DNA from: an uncultured Collinsella sp.
Lineage (GTDB): Bacteria; Actinomycetota; Coriobacteriia; Coriobacteriales; Coriobacteriaceae
Length of the DNA: 13,349 nucleotides
Reading direction: 5' to 3'
Assembly: GCA_902494585.1 (NCBI GenBank)
Contig: CABUUD010000044.1
Location: forward strand, 1-13,349
A program made the position numbers and the translations under genes. Numbering within the stretch: position 1 is the first letter of the stretch; every line of letters starts with the position of its first letter. This document shows positions 1 to 6,911 of this stretch, in pieces. The notes beneath the pieces are model-generated. The model was not told the origin of the DNA. It did not search any database and saw only the letters and a program-made list of their open reading frames with translations.

Positions 1-32
1 GAGCTGCCGGCGTTGACAACAAGTACGTTCAT
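1..32 (-). CDS. Second acetate-kinase-like gene, N-terminal fragment only
   Basis: The reverse complement from position 32 to the window edge reads ATG followed by codons for MNVLVVNAGS and then a serine-type partial codon. These residues match the first ten of the complete acetate kinase at 197-1375, and they form the family's N-terminal phosphate-binding start (NAGSS). An AAGGAG-like ribosome binding site lies just upstream on the minus strand (about 37-43), with four bases before the ATG. The rest of the gene lies outside the window, so only the start can be called. It is downstream of and in the same direction as the first ackA, separated by a terminator. This implies a tandem pair of acetate or related acyl kinases; a propionate kinase paralogue is the main alternative. 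Confidence 0.7.
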   Translation of the reverse strand, partial: MNVLVVNAGS

Positions 33-145
33 GAGACTCCTTCGTGATTACAGTACGGTCGGCAAACCTATAAGGCGGCCGTACCCTTAATAAGAAGTTA
101 TCAGAATTCAATAAATATCTATTAGGCTCTTCGCCCAAAGAGCAT

Positions 146-182
146 AAAAGGGGGCTGAACGGCACAAGGCCATCCAGTCCCC
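146..182 (-). terminator. Rho-independent terminator after ackA
   Basis: On the minus strand, just after the ackA stop, two 14-base arms (plus positions 150-163 and 169-182) pair with one mismatch around a five-base loop. They are followed by TTTT (149-146). A second small hairpin follows at 126-143 (GCTCTT/AAGAGC, six perfect pairs). The two together should separate ackA from the next kinase gene downstream. Confidence 0.8.
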
Positions 183-196
183 TCCCCTTGCATCAA

Positions 197-1375
197 TTAC
201 TTGCCGTTGACGATGCGCTCGACGTCGGAAGCGATCATGAACTCCTCGTCCGTGGGGATGACGAAGATCTTGACCTTGGAATCCTTGGCAGACAGGCACC
301 AAGCGCCGTCGCCACGCAGGGCGTTACGGGCATGGTCCATCTTGACGCCCATAAAGGCCAGACGGTCGGCAACGCCGGCGCGAACGGCCGGAGCGTGCTC
401 GCCGATGCCGGCGGTAAAGACCAGGGTGTCCATGCCGCACATGGAAGTGGCCATCTCGGCAGCCTTGGCGGCAATCTTGTAGACGAACATATCGAAGGCG
501 AGCTGAGCCTCGGGGTCACCGGCAGCGGCGAGCTCCTCGACGTTGCGGCAGTCGTTGGTCTTGCCGCCGGTCACAGCCAAAAGGCCGGACTTCTTGTTCA
601 TCATCTCATCGACCTCGTCGAAGGTGTACCCGCCTTCGCGCTGCAGGTAGCACACGGTAGCCGGGTCGATGGAGCCGCAGCGGGTGCCCATCATGACGCC
701 GTCGAGCGGGGTGAGGCCCATGGTGGTGTCCATGCACTTGCCGTCCTCGATGGCGCACAGGGAAGCGCCGGAGCCGATATGGCACACGACGACCTTGCGA
801 GCCTCGCCGTTGGTCATCTCGGCGACCTTCTTGGAGATGTAACGGTAGCTGGTGCCGTGGGCGCCGTACTTACGGATGTGCAGCTTGTCGCAAACATCCT
901 TGGGAAGGGCGTAAGTCTTGGCGACCTCGGGCATGTTGAAGTGGAAAGCGGTGTCGTAGACCGTGACGTTGGGCAGGTCGGGATACTGCTCCAGGCAGTA
1001 CTCGATAACGTTGGCCTCGGGGTTGTTGTGCAGCGGCGCCAGCGGAGCGACCTCGCGGATCTTGGCGAGGACGTCCTCGTCGACGAGGGAGGAATCGCCG
1101 AAGTACCAGCCACCCTGAACGATACGGTGACCAATGCCCTCGATCTTGACGCCGTTGGCCTCGAGGTCCTTCAGAACGACCTCGATGGCGACCTTGTGGT
1201 CGGGGAACTCGATGTTCTCGGTCACCTTCTTGGAACCGTTGGCAGTGTGGGTGAAGGTACCGCCGGTAAAGCAGACGCGCTCGCAGGAGCCCTTTGCGGA
1301 CACCTTGTGGGACTTGGTATCGATGACCTGATACTTAAGGGTCGAAGATCCTGCGTTGACGACCAGAACGTTCAT
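197..1375 (-). CDS. ackA: Acetate kinase
   Basis: This 392-residue protein has the usual length of acetate kinase. It interconverts acetate plus ATP with acetyl phosphate plus ADP in the cytoplasm, normally paired with phosphotransacetylase for ATP-yielding acetate production. Family motifs appear in order: NAGSSTLKYQ at 7-16, HRIVQGG at 83-89 (Arg84), YDTAFH at 140-145 (catalytic Asp141), AHGTS at 172-176 (His173), HIGSGAS at 199-205, MGTRCGSIDP at 229-238 (Arg232), FTAGIGE at 320-326 and TDEE at 375-378. Small departures from the textbook consensus are QGG for HGG after the first Arg, and RCGSIDP for RSGDIDP. These do not remove known catalytic residues. The ATG is preceded by GGGAG on the minus strand. 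No pta gene is visible in the window. A start of a near-identical paralogue lies downstream at 1-32. Confidence 0.96.
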   Translation of the reverse strand: MNVLVVNAGSSTLKYQVIDTKSHKVSAKGSCERVCFTGGTFTHTANGSKKVTENIEFPDHKVAIEVVLKDLEANGVKIEGIGHRIVQGGWYFGDSSLVDEDVLAKIREVAPLAPLHNNPEANVIEYCLEQYPDLPNVTVYDTAFHFNMPEVAKTYALPKDVCDKLHIRKYGAHGTSYRYISKKVAEMTNGEARKVVVCHIGSGASLCAIEDGKCMDTTMGLTPLDGVMMGTRCGSIDPATVCYLQREGGYTFDEVDEMMNKKSGLLAVTGGKTNDCRNVEELAAAGDPEAQLAFDMFVYKIAAKAAEMATSMCGMDTLVFTAGIGEHAPAVRAGVADRLAFMGVKMDHARNALRGDGAWCLSAKDSKVKIFVIPTDEEFMIASDVERIVNGK

Positions 1376-1428
1376 GTGTCTCCCTACTAACAGGCGGTGT
1401 GGCGCCGCCAGGTTACATACGCTTCAAT

Positions 1429-1462
1429 AATAAACCCAAACGCCCTCGCGCTCGGGTTTATT
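1429..1462 (-). terminator. Terminator hairpin between the MFS gene and ackA
   Basis: The minus strand downstream of the MFS stop forms a 15-pair stem (1448-1462 with 1429-1443, including two G-T wobbles) around a GAGG loop. The lower stem is AT-rich and contributes a T-rich descending side, running on into ATTATT. It is likely to end MFS transcription before the ackA promoter region (1376-1428). It can fold on either strand. Confidence 0.65.
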
Positions 1463-1495
1463 GCGTTGATATATAAGTTATCGGTGCCCAAATAC

Positions 1496-2656
1496 TCACG
1501 GCCTTTGACTTGTAAGACGAAATAGCGCGGGGATATACACCAAAGAAGAAATCCCGAGCGCGACAAGCAATATGACTCGAATGTCCGCGATGCTGCTCAA
1601 CGCAGCATTGAACAGATAGAAAAGGATGGCACCCACCGCCACCATCTGGCTTTGAACCGAAATCAGTGAACAGCGCATCGATGAATCGGCAGCATTTTGA
1701 AAAATTGAGTATTTAATTGGAGCAAATAACGAGTAAGCGACCGTCTGCAACACATAGAACACGGGCAGCAAATAGACCGGAGTAAAGGGAATCAAAAACA
1801 GGGCAGTCAGGGAAAGGCGCACGATGCCGCAAATACGCGCAAAACGGCCCTTGTCGACATGAGCAATCACACTGGGCACAATAATCCCCATGGAGGCCGA
1901 GGCCAGGAGCTGGACCGCAATGATCACACCCGAAGCGACGGCATTCATTCCGCGACCCGCAAGCAACAGTGAGAAAAAGTCTTCCAGGGCGACAAAAGCA
2001 AATGCCTGAGAACAGTCCATGATGAACGCTGAACGAAGAATGCCATTACCCGCAATAGCGGCACCGATCATCCTCGGGCTCATTCCATGCCCAGGTGTCA
2101 CCGCAGCGCTCTCTCTTCTCACCTCAGGAATACAGACAACGACAACCAATGTCAGCACCATTGTGATGATATCGACCGAAAGCCCAATGAGATACGCGCC
2201 GGCGGACGAAATGAAACCGCCCACACAAGCGGAGAGGGCATAAGAGGCATAGAAAACAAATCGCTCAACGACATTAAGTCTTACGAGCTGGTCCTGAGAG
2301 ACGCTGTCAATGTAAATCGCTTCTATGGATCCACTCATACATGCAACGGCAAAACCTTTGAGAGCAAACGCGCCGATTAAAAGCAGAGGAGAACGGACGA
2401 AAAGCAGGGCGGCGTAGTATCCAAGCATTCCCACGACGCCAACGAGACCGCTTGTCTTTCGTCCAAACCTATCAGCAATATAGCCAGTGGGAACCTCAAG
2501 AATGAACTTGCTCACTTGATATGCAATCATCATGCTAGAAATCGCTACCATCGAAAGCCCGACGAACTCAAGGTAGACAGTTAGGAAATACAAAATGGTG
2601 CTGAAGTTCGACAGGAAAACGAACATCATATAAAGCAAGACCGTACGATTTTTCAT
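1496..2656 (-). CDS. Major facilitator superfamily transporter
   Basis: This 386-residue, very hydrophobic protein has about 11-12 predicted membrane segments and acts in the cytoplasmic membrane as a proton- or solute-coupled carrier. The MFS signature between helices 2 and 3 is clear: EVPTGYIADRFGRK at about 54-67. The EVPTG-DRFGRK form is common in drug or small-solute efflux members. No substrate can be read from the sequence. I start at the ATG at 2654-2656 because GGAGG lies seven bases upstream; a longer frame begins at a TTG at 2677 without a comparable site. The gene follows the LysR regulator on the same strand after 119 bases, so it is a plausible target or operon partner. By eye its GC is clearly below that of flanking genes such as ackA and xseA, suggesting later acquisition. 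Confidence 0.85.
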   Translation of the reverse strand: MKNRTVLLYMMFVFLSNFSTILYFLTVYLEFVGLSMVAISSMMIAYQVSKFILEVPTGYIADRFGRKTSGLVGVVGMLGYYAALLFVRSPLLLIGAFALKGFAVACMSGSIEAIYIDSVSQDQLVRLNVVERFVFYASYALSACVGGFISSAGAYLIGLSVDIITMVLTLVVVVCIPEVRRESAAVTPGHGMSPRMIGAAIAGNGILRSAFIMDCSQAFAFVALEDFFSLLLAGRGMNAVASGVIIAVQLLASASMGIIVPSVIAHVDKGRFARICGIVRLSLTALFLIPFTPVYLLPVFYVLQTVAYSLFAPIKYSIFQNAADSSMRCSLISVQSQMVAVGAILFYLFNAALSSIADIRVILLVALGISSLVYIPALFRLTSQRP

Positions 2657-2758
2657 GCTCCGCCCTCCAAGAGCCAATAACCCAAACCGAAATCTTGGAA
2701 AAGCATGAGGGCAAAACCGTCAGTCATGTGTTACAAGGCGTCAACATTCACTTGACGA

Positions 2759-2780
2759 CACGAGGCCAAATGGCCTCACG
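2759..2780 (-). other. Hairpin at the LysR stop codon
   Basis: On the minus strand, 2772-2780 pairs with 2759-2767 (nine pairs, two of them G-T) around a four-base ATTT loop, overlapping the LysR stop codon. No T tract follows, so it is a weak terminator candidate. It could instead dampen read-through or protect the 3' end between LysR and MFS. Confidence 0.4.
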
Positions 2781-3666
2781 AAGCGAGATGACGCAATAGG
2801 TGAAGAAATACCGTCTGGTGTCGATCGGTCCAGGCATTTTGTCGATAGCAAGAATAGATGGGCAAGGCTACGTCATGCGAGCCTTCAATGGAGCACTCAC
2901 TCACTTCTGATCCATCCGACGCGAGAGAAGAGCCAGAAAAACTCAATATCAATCCCCCGGCTTGAAGAAACTCAGCCTGAGCCCTGCTTCCGTATTCAAC
3001 ATCACGGAAGCGAAAATTGACGAGCTGGGCTTCAGGGCATTGGTTGATCGCATTGAGACAGGGTGACAAATTAATGGGAACAGCGAGCCTGCCGCCCAGT
3101 AACTCACGAACGGTCATAGCGCCCACGGATTGATGACCCGCTGGGCAGGAAAGAACCTTGAGCTCCTTTTCACCCAAGTATTTCGAAGAAAGGACACTAT
3201 CCCTTGGTTCCTCAAATGAGATGGCCGCATCCGAAATGCCAAGCACAAGTGATTCAAAGCATGTAGCCGTTGGCTGATGCCACACATCAAGGTGAATATG
3301 AGGGTGCGAGCTTTCAAACGAGTCATACCAGTTTTCGGCAAAAAGTCGCCCCCGCCCATGAAGGCAGGGGGCGTAAAGACGAAAGTGGCCGTCGGGCGAG
3401 ACGCCGTCGTCCCTCGATTGAGCGTACTTTTTGAGATCGTCGACTTGTGCCAGGATCACGCGTGCACGACGCGCAAATTCTCTGCCCGCCGAAGACAAAA
3501 CAGCCTCACCCGCCGATCGGTCAAGCAAAACAATCTGATACTCAGATTCCAACTTTTTGATTGCCGACGAAACGGCCTGCGGACTCACATGAACGGCGCG
3601 AGCTGCTTTGCGCACGCCGCCATAGTTCGCTACCGCTTGAAGGTATTCGAGTTGAGAAAGCTGCAT
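2776..3666 (-). CDS. LysR-family transcriptional regulator
   Basis: This 296-residue protein has the standard LysR length and layout. Residues 1-60 form the winged helix-turn-helix: LEYLQAVANYGGVRKAARAV, then VSPQAVSSAIKKLESEYQIV and LLDRS. A linker helix follows, then a periplasmic-binding-protein-like effector domain from about residue 95 to the end. It binds DNA as an oligomer and responds to an unidentified small ligand. The ATG is preceded by GGAG with six bases of spacing. It lies 41 bases after the HIT gene stop on the same strand, so it may be read from the xse-HIT transcript. The MFS gene follows downstream rather than being divergently transcribed, which is less usual for LysR and its target. 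GC is lower than in the housekeeping neighbours, as for the MFS gene. Confidence 0.9.
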   Translation of the reverse strand: MQLSQLEYLQAVANYGGVRKAARAVHVSPQAVSSAIKKLESEYQIVLLDRSAGEAVLSSAGREFARRARVILAQVDDLKKYAQSRDDGVSPDGHFRLYAPCLHGRGRLFAENWYDSFESSHPHIHLDVWHQPTATCFESLVLGISDAAISFEEPRDSVLSSKYLGEKELKVLSCPAGHQSVGAMTVRELLGGRLAVPINLSPCLNAINQCPEAQLVNFRFRDVEYGSRAQAEFLQAGGLILSFSGSSLASDGSEVSECSIEGSHDVALPIYSCYRQNAWTDRHQTVFLHLLRHLAS

Positions 3667-3707
3667 AGATTACTCCAAAGGCAGCCAAGTCGACGGGCTA
3701 CGCGTCC

Positions 3708-4043
3708 TCAGATGAGGTTCTCGCCCAGGTTTTTGCCACCGAGGACGTGCATGTGGAAGTGCATGACGGTCTGGCCGGCGTTGACGCCCTTGTTGGAGAT
3801 GACGCGGAAACCGTCCTCCAGGCCCTTGACCTTGGCGACCTCCTGGATGGCGTGAGCCATGGCGCCCATGGTCTCGGCGGGCACGTTGTCGGCGATGTCG
3901 CTGTAGTGCTTCTTGGGGATCACGAGTGTGTGGACCGGCGCCTGGGGGTTGAGGTCGTCGAAGGCGATGACCTGGTCGTCCTCATAGACAACGGTTGAGG
4001 GAATCTCGTGGTTGGCGATTTTGCAGAAGATGCAATCACACAT
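3708..4043 (-). CDS. HIT-family nucleotide hydrolase (HinT-like)
   Basis: This 111-residue protein has the histidine triad HFHMHVLGG, with His95, His97 and His99. It also has the family N-terminus CIFCKI (residues 4-9), followed by the nucleotide-binding part with VIAFDDLNPQAPVHTLVIPK at 25-44. HIT proteins of this type hydrolyse adenosine phosphoramidates and acyl- or aminoacyl-adenylates in the cytoplasm. I use the ATG at 4041-4043 because GAAAGGAA sits six bases upstream; the longer frame begins at a GTG (4061) that lies in front of that ribosome binding site. It is the third gene of an xseA-xseB-HIT run on the minus strand, 49 bases after xseB. A consensus -10 box in that gap suggests it also has its own promoter. 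The in-vivo substrate is not known from sequence. Confidence 0.93.
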   Translation of the reverse strand: MCDCIFCKIANHEIPSTVVYEDDQVIAFDDLNPQAPVHTLVIPKKHYSDIADNVPAETMGAMAHAIQEVAKVKGLEDGFRVISNKGVNAGQTVMHFHMHVLGGKNLGENLI

Positions 4044-4072
4044 GGCTGGTTCCTTTCTCACAGACCAAGGTA

Positions 4073-4078
4073 ATTATA
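4073..4078 (-). promoter_or_regulatory. Possible -10 box for the HIT gene
   Basis: The minus strand reads TATAAT, the exact sigma-70 -10 consensus, 30 bases upstream of the HIT start. It lies in the short gap after xseB, inside an imperfect GACCAA/TTGGTC dyad (about 4063-4085). No good -35 hexamer is seen 16-18 bases upstream, so an internal promoter is only tentative. Confidence 0.35.
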
Positions 4079-4092
4079 TTTGGTCGGGATGG

Positions 4093-4359
4093 TTAGAACG
4101 AAAGCTTGTCGTCGGTGTTGGCGGCCTCGCCGTCGGCGAGCACGTCGTTGCCGTCGACGTCCTTAAGGAGCACCGAGACCTTCTGCTCGGCATCGGACAG
4201 GCGGGTACGCAGGCTCTTGAGGAGCTCGACGCCGCGGGTATAGCTCTCGAGCGACTCCTCGAGCTCCATATCACCCGACTCCAGGCTGCGGATAATAAGT
4301 TCCAACTCCTGCGAAGCCTGCTTGTACGTAAGCTGCTCGACCGGGGTCTTCTCTGCCAT
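4093..4359 (-). CDS. xseB: Exodeoxyribonuclease VII small subunit
   Basis: This 88-residue acidic helical protein carries the XseB core: LTYKQASQELELIIRSLESG at 10-29, then MELEESLESYTRGVELLKSL at 31-50. These are the two helices that pack on the large subunit. With XseA it forms a bidirectional single-strand exonuclease that trims DNA ends during repair. The ATG has GGAAAGGA upstream with normal spacing. It starts 42 bases after the xseA stop on the same strand, the usual arrangement of the two subunits. The acidic tail after residue 65 is not part of the conserved core. Confidence 0.95.
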   Translation of the reverse strand: MAEKTPVEQLTYKQASQELELIIRSLESGDMELEESLESYTRGVELLKSLRTRLSDAEQKVSVLLKDVDGNDVLADGEAANTDDKLSF

Positions 4360-4401
4360 ATCTGTTTCCTTTCCTAAAGGTTTATCACTATGAAACGCGG
4401 C

Positions 4402-5853
4402 CTACTCGACCGTATCGACCGTTGCCGCCACGTTGCCGTCTGCCATGCGCACGCGAATGGCATCGCCGGGCTTAAAGGTCTTGGCGCTCGTAGCCACACC
4501 ACCATCGCTGTACGCGATGGAATAGCCACGGGCAAGCACCTTGAGCGGCGACAGGGCATCGAGCGAGGCTGCCGCACGGCCTAGGTCGGACGCGGGCTTG
4601 CTGAGCATCGTACGTCCCTGATGCTCCAGACGGGAACTCGCAAGCGTGAGCGCATGGCGCTTGCCATCGAGCCCCGAGGTGCTTGCAACCAGACGCTCGG
4701 GCAGGCGCTCAAAGTTGGAGCGGAATGACCCGACCGAGCGCACCATAGCGCCCGACAGGCGATCGGCAGTCAGCGCAAGCTCTGACTCACGACGCTCGAC
4801 CATAAATGTGGGATCGTTGAGGCACGGGCGGCATGCGGCCGCATCGAGCGCGTCGCCCAAGCGAGCCGTATAGGTATCCCAGGCACGGCGACCGCGCTGA
4901 TCGAGCATCTCCAGGTCAACCTGGGCCGACCCAATCATCGATGCCATCGCGGCGCCCAGACGCTGATGACGCGCCTCGAGCACATCGGCCAGCTCCGTCA
5001 TAGCCGGCGCCACCGATTCGGCCGCGGCCGTGGGCGTGGAGGCGCGGCGATCGCTCACCATATCGCAAATCGAGGTATCGGGCTCATGGCCAATGCCGGT
5101 CACCACGGGCACGGGACAGGCCGCCACCGCGCGGGCGAGCTCCTCGTCATTAAAGGTCATGAGGTCCTCAAAGGAGCCGCCGCCGCGCACCAGCAAGATG
5201 CAGTCGGGTGCCGGCGTAATGGCGGCGGCACGGCGCAGGCCCTCGATGAGCTCTGCCGGCGCGCCCTCGCCTTGAACCTTGGCACCCACGCAAACGAGCT
5301 CGACGAGCGGGTTGCGACGACGCAATGTGCGCTTGACGTCGTCGATTACGGCACCCGAAAGCGAGGTGACGACTGCTACGCGCGAGCAGAACACTGGGAT
5401 GCGACGCTTGCGCACTTCGTCCATCAGGCCCTCGTGGCGCAGCTTTTCGGCCAGTTGCGCCACTTGTTGACGCAGCAGACCCTCCCCCGCCAGCGAGAAC
5501 GAGCGGGCGACAAAGCTCATGCGGCCCGTGGGCTTATAGAGATTGAAGTTGCCCTTAAAGCTCACCTGCATGCCGTCGCGCAGATCGAAGGTGCGCTTGA
5601 GATAGGCGCCCTTCCAGATGATGCAGTCAACGGCGGCCGAATCGTCCTTGATCTGGAAATAGCAGTGGCCACTTCGGGCGTTAGGACCGCGGAAACCCGT
5701 GACCTCACCCAGAACGCTCAGCTGCGGAATGGCATCGAGCGCACCGGCGGCGATCTCCACCGCCTGGCTCACGCTGAGCTCCTTGCGCTCCTGCTCGTCC
5801 GAACCGTCGAACTCGGCGGAAACGACATTGCCGGTTAGGTTCCAGCCTGCCAC
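4402..5853 (-). CDS. xseA: Exodeoxyribonuclease VII large subunit
   Basis: The product is about 483 residues, slightly longer than the typical 400-460. An N-terminal OB-fold for single-stranded DNA comes first (LSVLGEVTGFRGPNARSGHCYFQIKDD region, roughly residues 30-130). The catalytic domain follows: VAVVTSLSGAVIDDVKRTL, the glycine-rich LLVRGGGSFEDLMTFNDEEL, and GIGHEPDTSICDMVSDRRAS followed by TPTAAAE. These carry the conserved Asp, Arg and His of the family. A long helical region leads to a C-terminal segment, LKVLARGYSIAY, typical of XseA. I start at the GTG at 5851-5853 because AAAGGAGG lies four bases upstream; the longer frame (GTG at 5880) overlaps that site. The gene is followed directly by xseB and HIT on the same strand. 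Confidence 0.95.
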   Translation of the reverse strand: MAGWNLTGNVVSAEFDGSDEQERKELSVSQAVEIAAGALDAIPQLSVLGEVTGFRGPNARSGHCYFQIKDDSAAVDCIIWKGAYLKRTFDLRDGMQVSFKGNFNLYKPTGRMSFVARSFSLAGEGLLRQQVAQLAEKLRHEGLMDEVRKRRIPVFCSRVAVVTSLSGAVIDDVKRTLRRRNPLVELVCVGAKVQGEGAPAELIEGLRRAAAITPAPDCILLVRGGGSFEDLMTFNDEELARAVAACPVPVVTGIGHEPDTSICDMVSDRRASTPTAAAESVAPAMTELADVLEARHQRLGAAMASMIGSAQVDLEMLDQRGRRAWDTYTARLGDALDAAACRPCLNDPTFMVERRESELALTADRLSGAMVRSVGSFRSNFERLPERLVASTSGLDGKRHALTLASSRLEHQGRTMLSKPASDLGRAAASLDALSPLKVLARGYSIAYSDGGVATSAKTFKPGDAIRVRMADGNVAATVDTVE

Positions 5854-5922
5854 GCAGCCTCCTTTCGTTATCGTGCACAAAGGCTTCGACCCTGCGCAAA
5901 TTCAAGTCCAACACATAGTACA

Positions 5923-5952
5923 GCGCCGCGGGGACACGAATCCCCACGGCGC
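5923..5952 (-). terminator. Strong hairpin after the zinc peptidase gene
   Basis: GCGCCG and GGGGA on one side pair with TCCCC and CGGCGC on the other (11 pairs, one mismatch, six-base loop). It lies 17 bases beyond the peptidase stop on the minus strand. No T tract follows, so it may terminate poorly or act as a 3' stabiliser. It separates the peptidase from xseA. Confidence 0.5.
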
Positions 5953-5968
5953 CCGCCCGTCCCATTTG

Positions 5969-6673
5969 TTATCGATCGGAGTTTCTGTTGTAGCGAGCCA
6001 TAAGGTAGAGCAGCTGGATGATCGAAATGAGCGCTGCGGCCACATAGGTAAGCGCAGCTGCCGTCAGGACCTTCTTAGCACCGTTGACCTGCTTGGAACT
6101 CATACCCGATTGCTCGATATACGCCACGGCGCGGCGGCTGGCATCAATCTCGACAGGCAGCGTAACGAGCTGGAACAGCACGCTAAACGAGAAGAAGATC
6201 AACGCGAGGGTCGTGAGCCCGGCAATGTTCATAAACAGGCCCATGAGCAGCACGATGGTCCAGGTGTTCTGGGTAAAGTTGACGACCGGGACCAGGGCAG
6301 TGCGCACCTTCATCATGGCGTAGCCACTTTGACGCTGCGCGGCATGGCCTGCCTCGTGACAAGCGACAGCGATGCTTGCGACCGAGCCGCCCGAACGGTT
6401 GGCGTCTGACAGATATAAGTTGTTGTCCTGCGGGTTGTAATGGTCGGTGAGCTCGCCAGCGACACCCTTGATACCCACGGCGTTGCAACCGTTGGCATCG
6501 AGCATACGGCGCGCGACCGTAGCACCCGTGTCGCCGTCCGAACGAACCATGGACCAGGTTTTATACGTCGAGTTGATATAGCTCTGCGCGGCAAGACCGA
6601 GCACCGTACAAACAAGGACAACCAGCAGGTACAGAGGGTCAATACCAAAGCCGTATCCATAGTAATAGGGCAT
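5969..6673 (-). CDS. YugP-like membrane zinc metallopeptidase
   Basis: This 234-residue protein belongs to the neutral zinc metallopeptidase family typified by Bacillus YugP. After a Tyr/Gly-rich N-terminus comes a membrane helix at about 13-30. A soluble stretch follows with the HExxH zinc site (CHEAGH, His106, Glu107, His110). Two to three further hydrophobic segments lie at roughly 137-172 and 203-226. The conserved LPVEIDASRRA at 172-182 probably supplies the third zinc ligand. The substrate is unknown; a role in membrane-protein or peptide turnover is inferred from fold and location. The ATG at 6671-6673 has GGAGG seven bases upstream; a longer frame (to 6742) lacks such a site and adds an unrelated N-terminus. 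The gene stands alone on the minus strand, with a structured repeat 5' of it. Confidence 0.9.
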   Translation of the reverse strand: MPYYYGYGFGIDPLYLLVVLVCTVLGLAAQSYINSTYKTWSMVRSDGDTGATVARRMLDANGCNAVGIKGVAGELTDHYNPQDNNLYLSDANRSGGSVASIAVACHEAGHAAQRQSGYAMMKVRTALVPVVNFTQNTWTIVLLMGLFMNIAGLTTLALIFFSFSVLFQLVTLPVEIDASRRAVAYIEQSGMSSKQVNGAKKVLTAAALTYVAAALISIIQLLYLMARYNRNSDR

Positions 6674-6765
6674 GCGAATTCCTCCGAATCGAGTTACACG
6701 TTGGAGGCATTCTACCCATTCGACTGACCAGCAAATCAACATCGATGTTTTGGCACCGTCAGCGA

Positions 6766-6863
6766 AAACGGCCGAGAGCGAGCAAGGTGACGTGAAAGAG
6801 AAGCGACGCGTACTTTGGTACGCGAGCGACGATTGAACGTCAGATTGCCGCTCTCGGCCGTTT
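6766..6863 (-). repeat. Structured dispersed repeat, copy 1
   Basis: This ~98-bp imperfect palindrome sits between the rnd and zinc peptidase genes. The outer stem is 15 perfect pairs (6766-6780 with 6849-6863). Then come a one-base bulge, GCAA/TTGC, a 2x2 internal loop (GG at 6786-6787 opposite GA at 6843-6844) and TGACGT/ACGTCA (6788-6793 with 6837-6842). Inside is a core hairpin, CGCGTAC/GTACGCG (6807-6813 with 6818-6824), flanked by GAAAGAG on one side and GAGCGACGATTGA on the other. The same core and layout recur at 12263-12363 with different stem sequences. The strand given follows flanking transcription. It contains no reading frame of note. It is either a folded RNA in the 3' part of the rnd transcript or a repeat that spreads as DNA. 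Confidence 0.75.
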
Positions 6864-6876
6864 GCAGCGTCGAGCT

Positions 6877-6904
6877 GTTAGGCGGTTTGGTAAAACCGCC
6901 TAAC
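6877..6904 (-). terminator. Perfect 12-bp hairpin after rnd
   Basis: GTTAGGCGGTTT (6877-6888) pairs without mismatch with AAACCGCCTAAC (6893-6904) around a four-base loop, eight bases beyond the rnd stop. There is no T tract on either side. Its position right after the stop makes a transcription end or 3' protective hairpin likely. It sits between rnd and the structured repeat. Confidence 0.55.
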
Positions 6905-6911
6905 TATATAC

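Noticed and set aside
188..1390. Long plus-strand open frame (400 codons) opposite ackA
   Set aside because: It is the antisense shadow of a clear acetate kinase in GC-rich codons. The translation is rich in repeated Gly, Val, Asp and Leu and shows no domain or ribosome binding site.
4966..5838. Plus-strand frame opposite xseA
   Set aside because: xseA has all family motifs on the minus strand. The opposite product is His/Arg/Ala-rich with no recognisable fold.
6766..6863. Insertion sequence or transposon end
   Set aside because: There is no transposase frame nearby and no evident target-site duplication. The internal structure matches the other copy as a complete ~100-bp element, although a non-autonomous mobile origin is not excluded.
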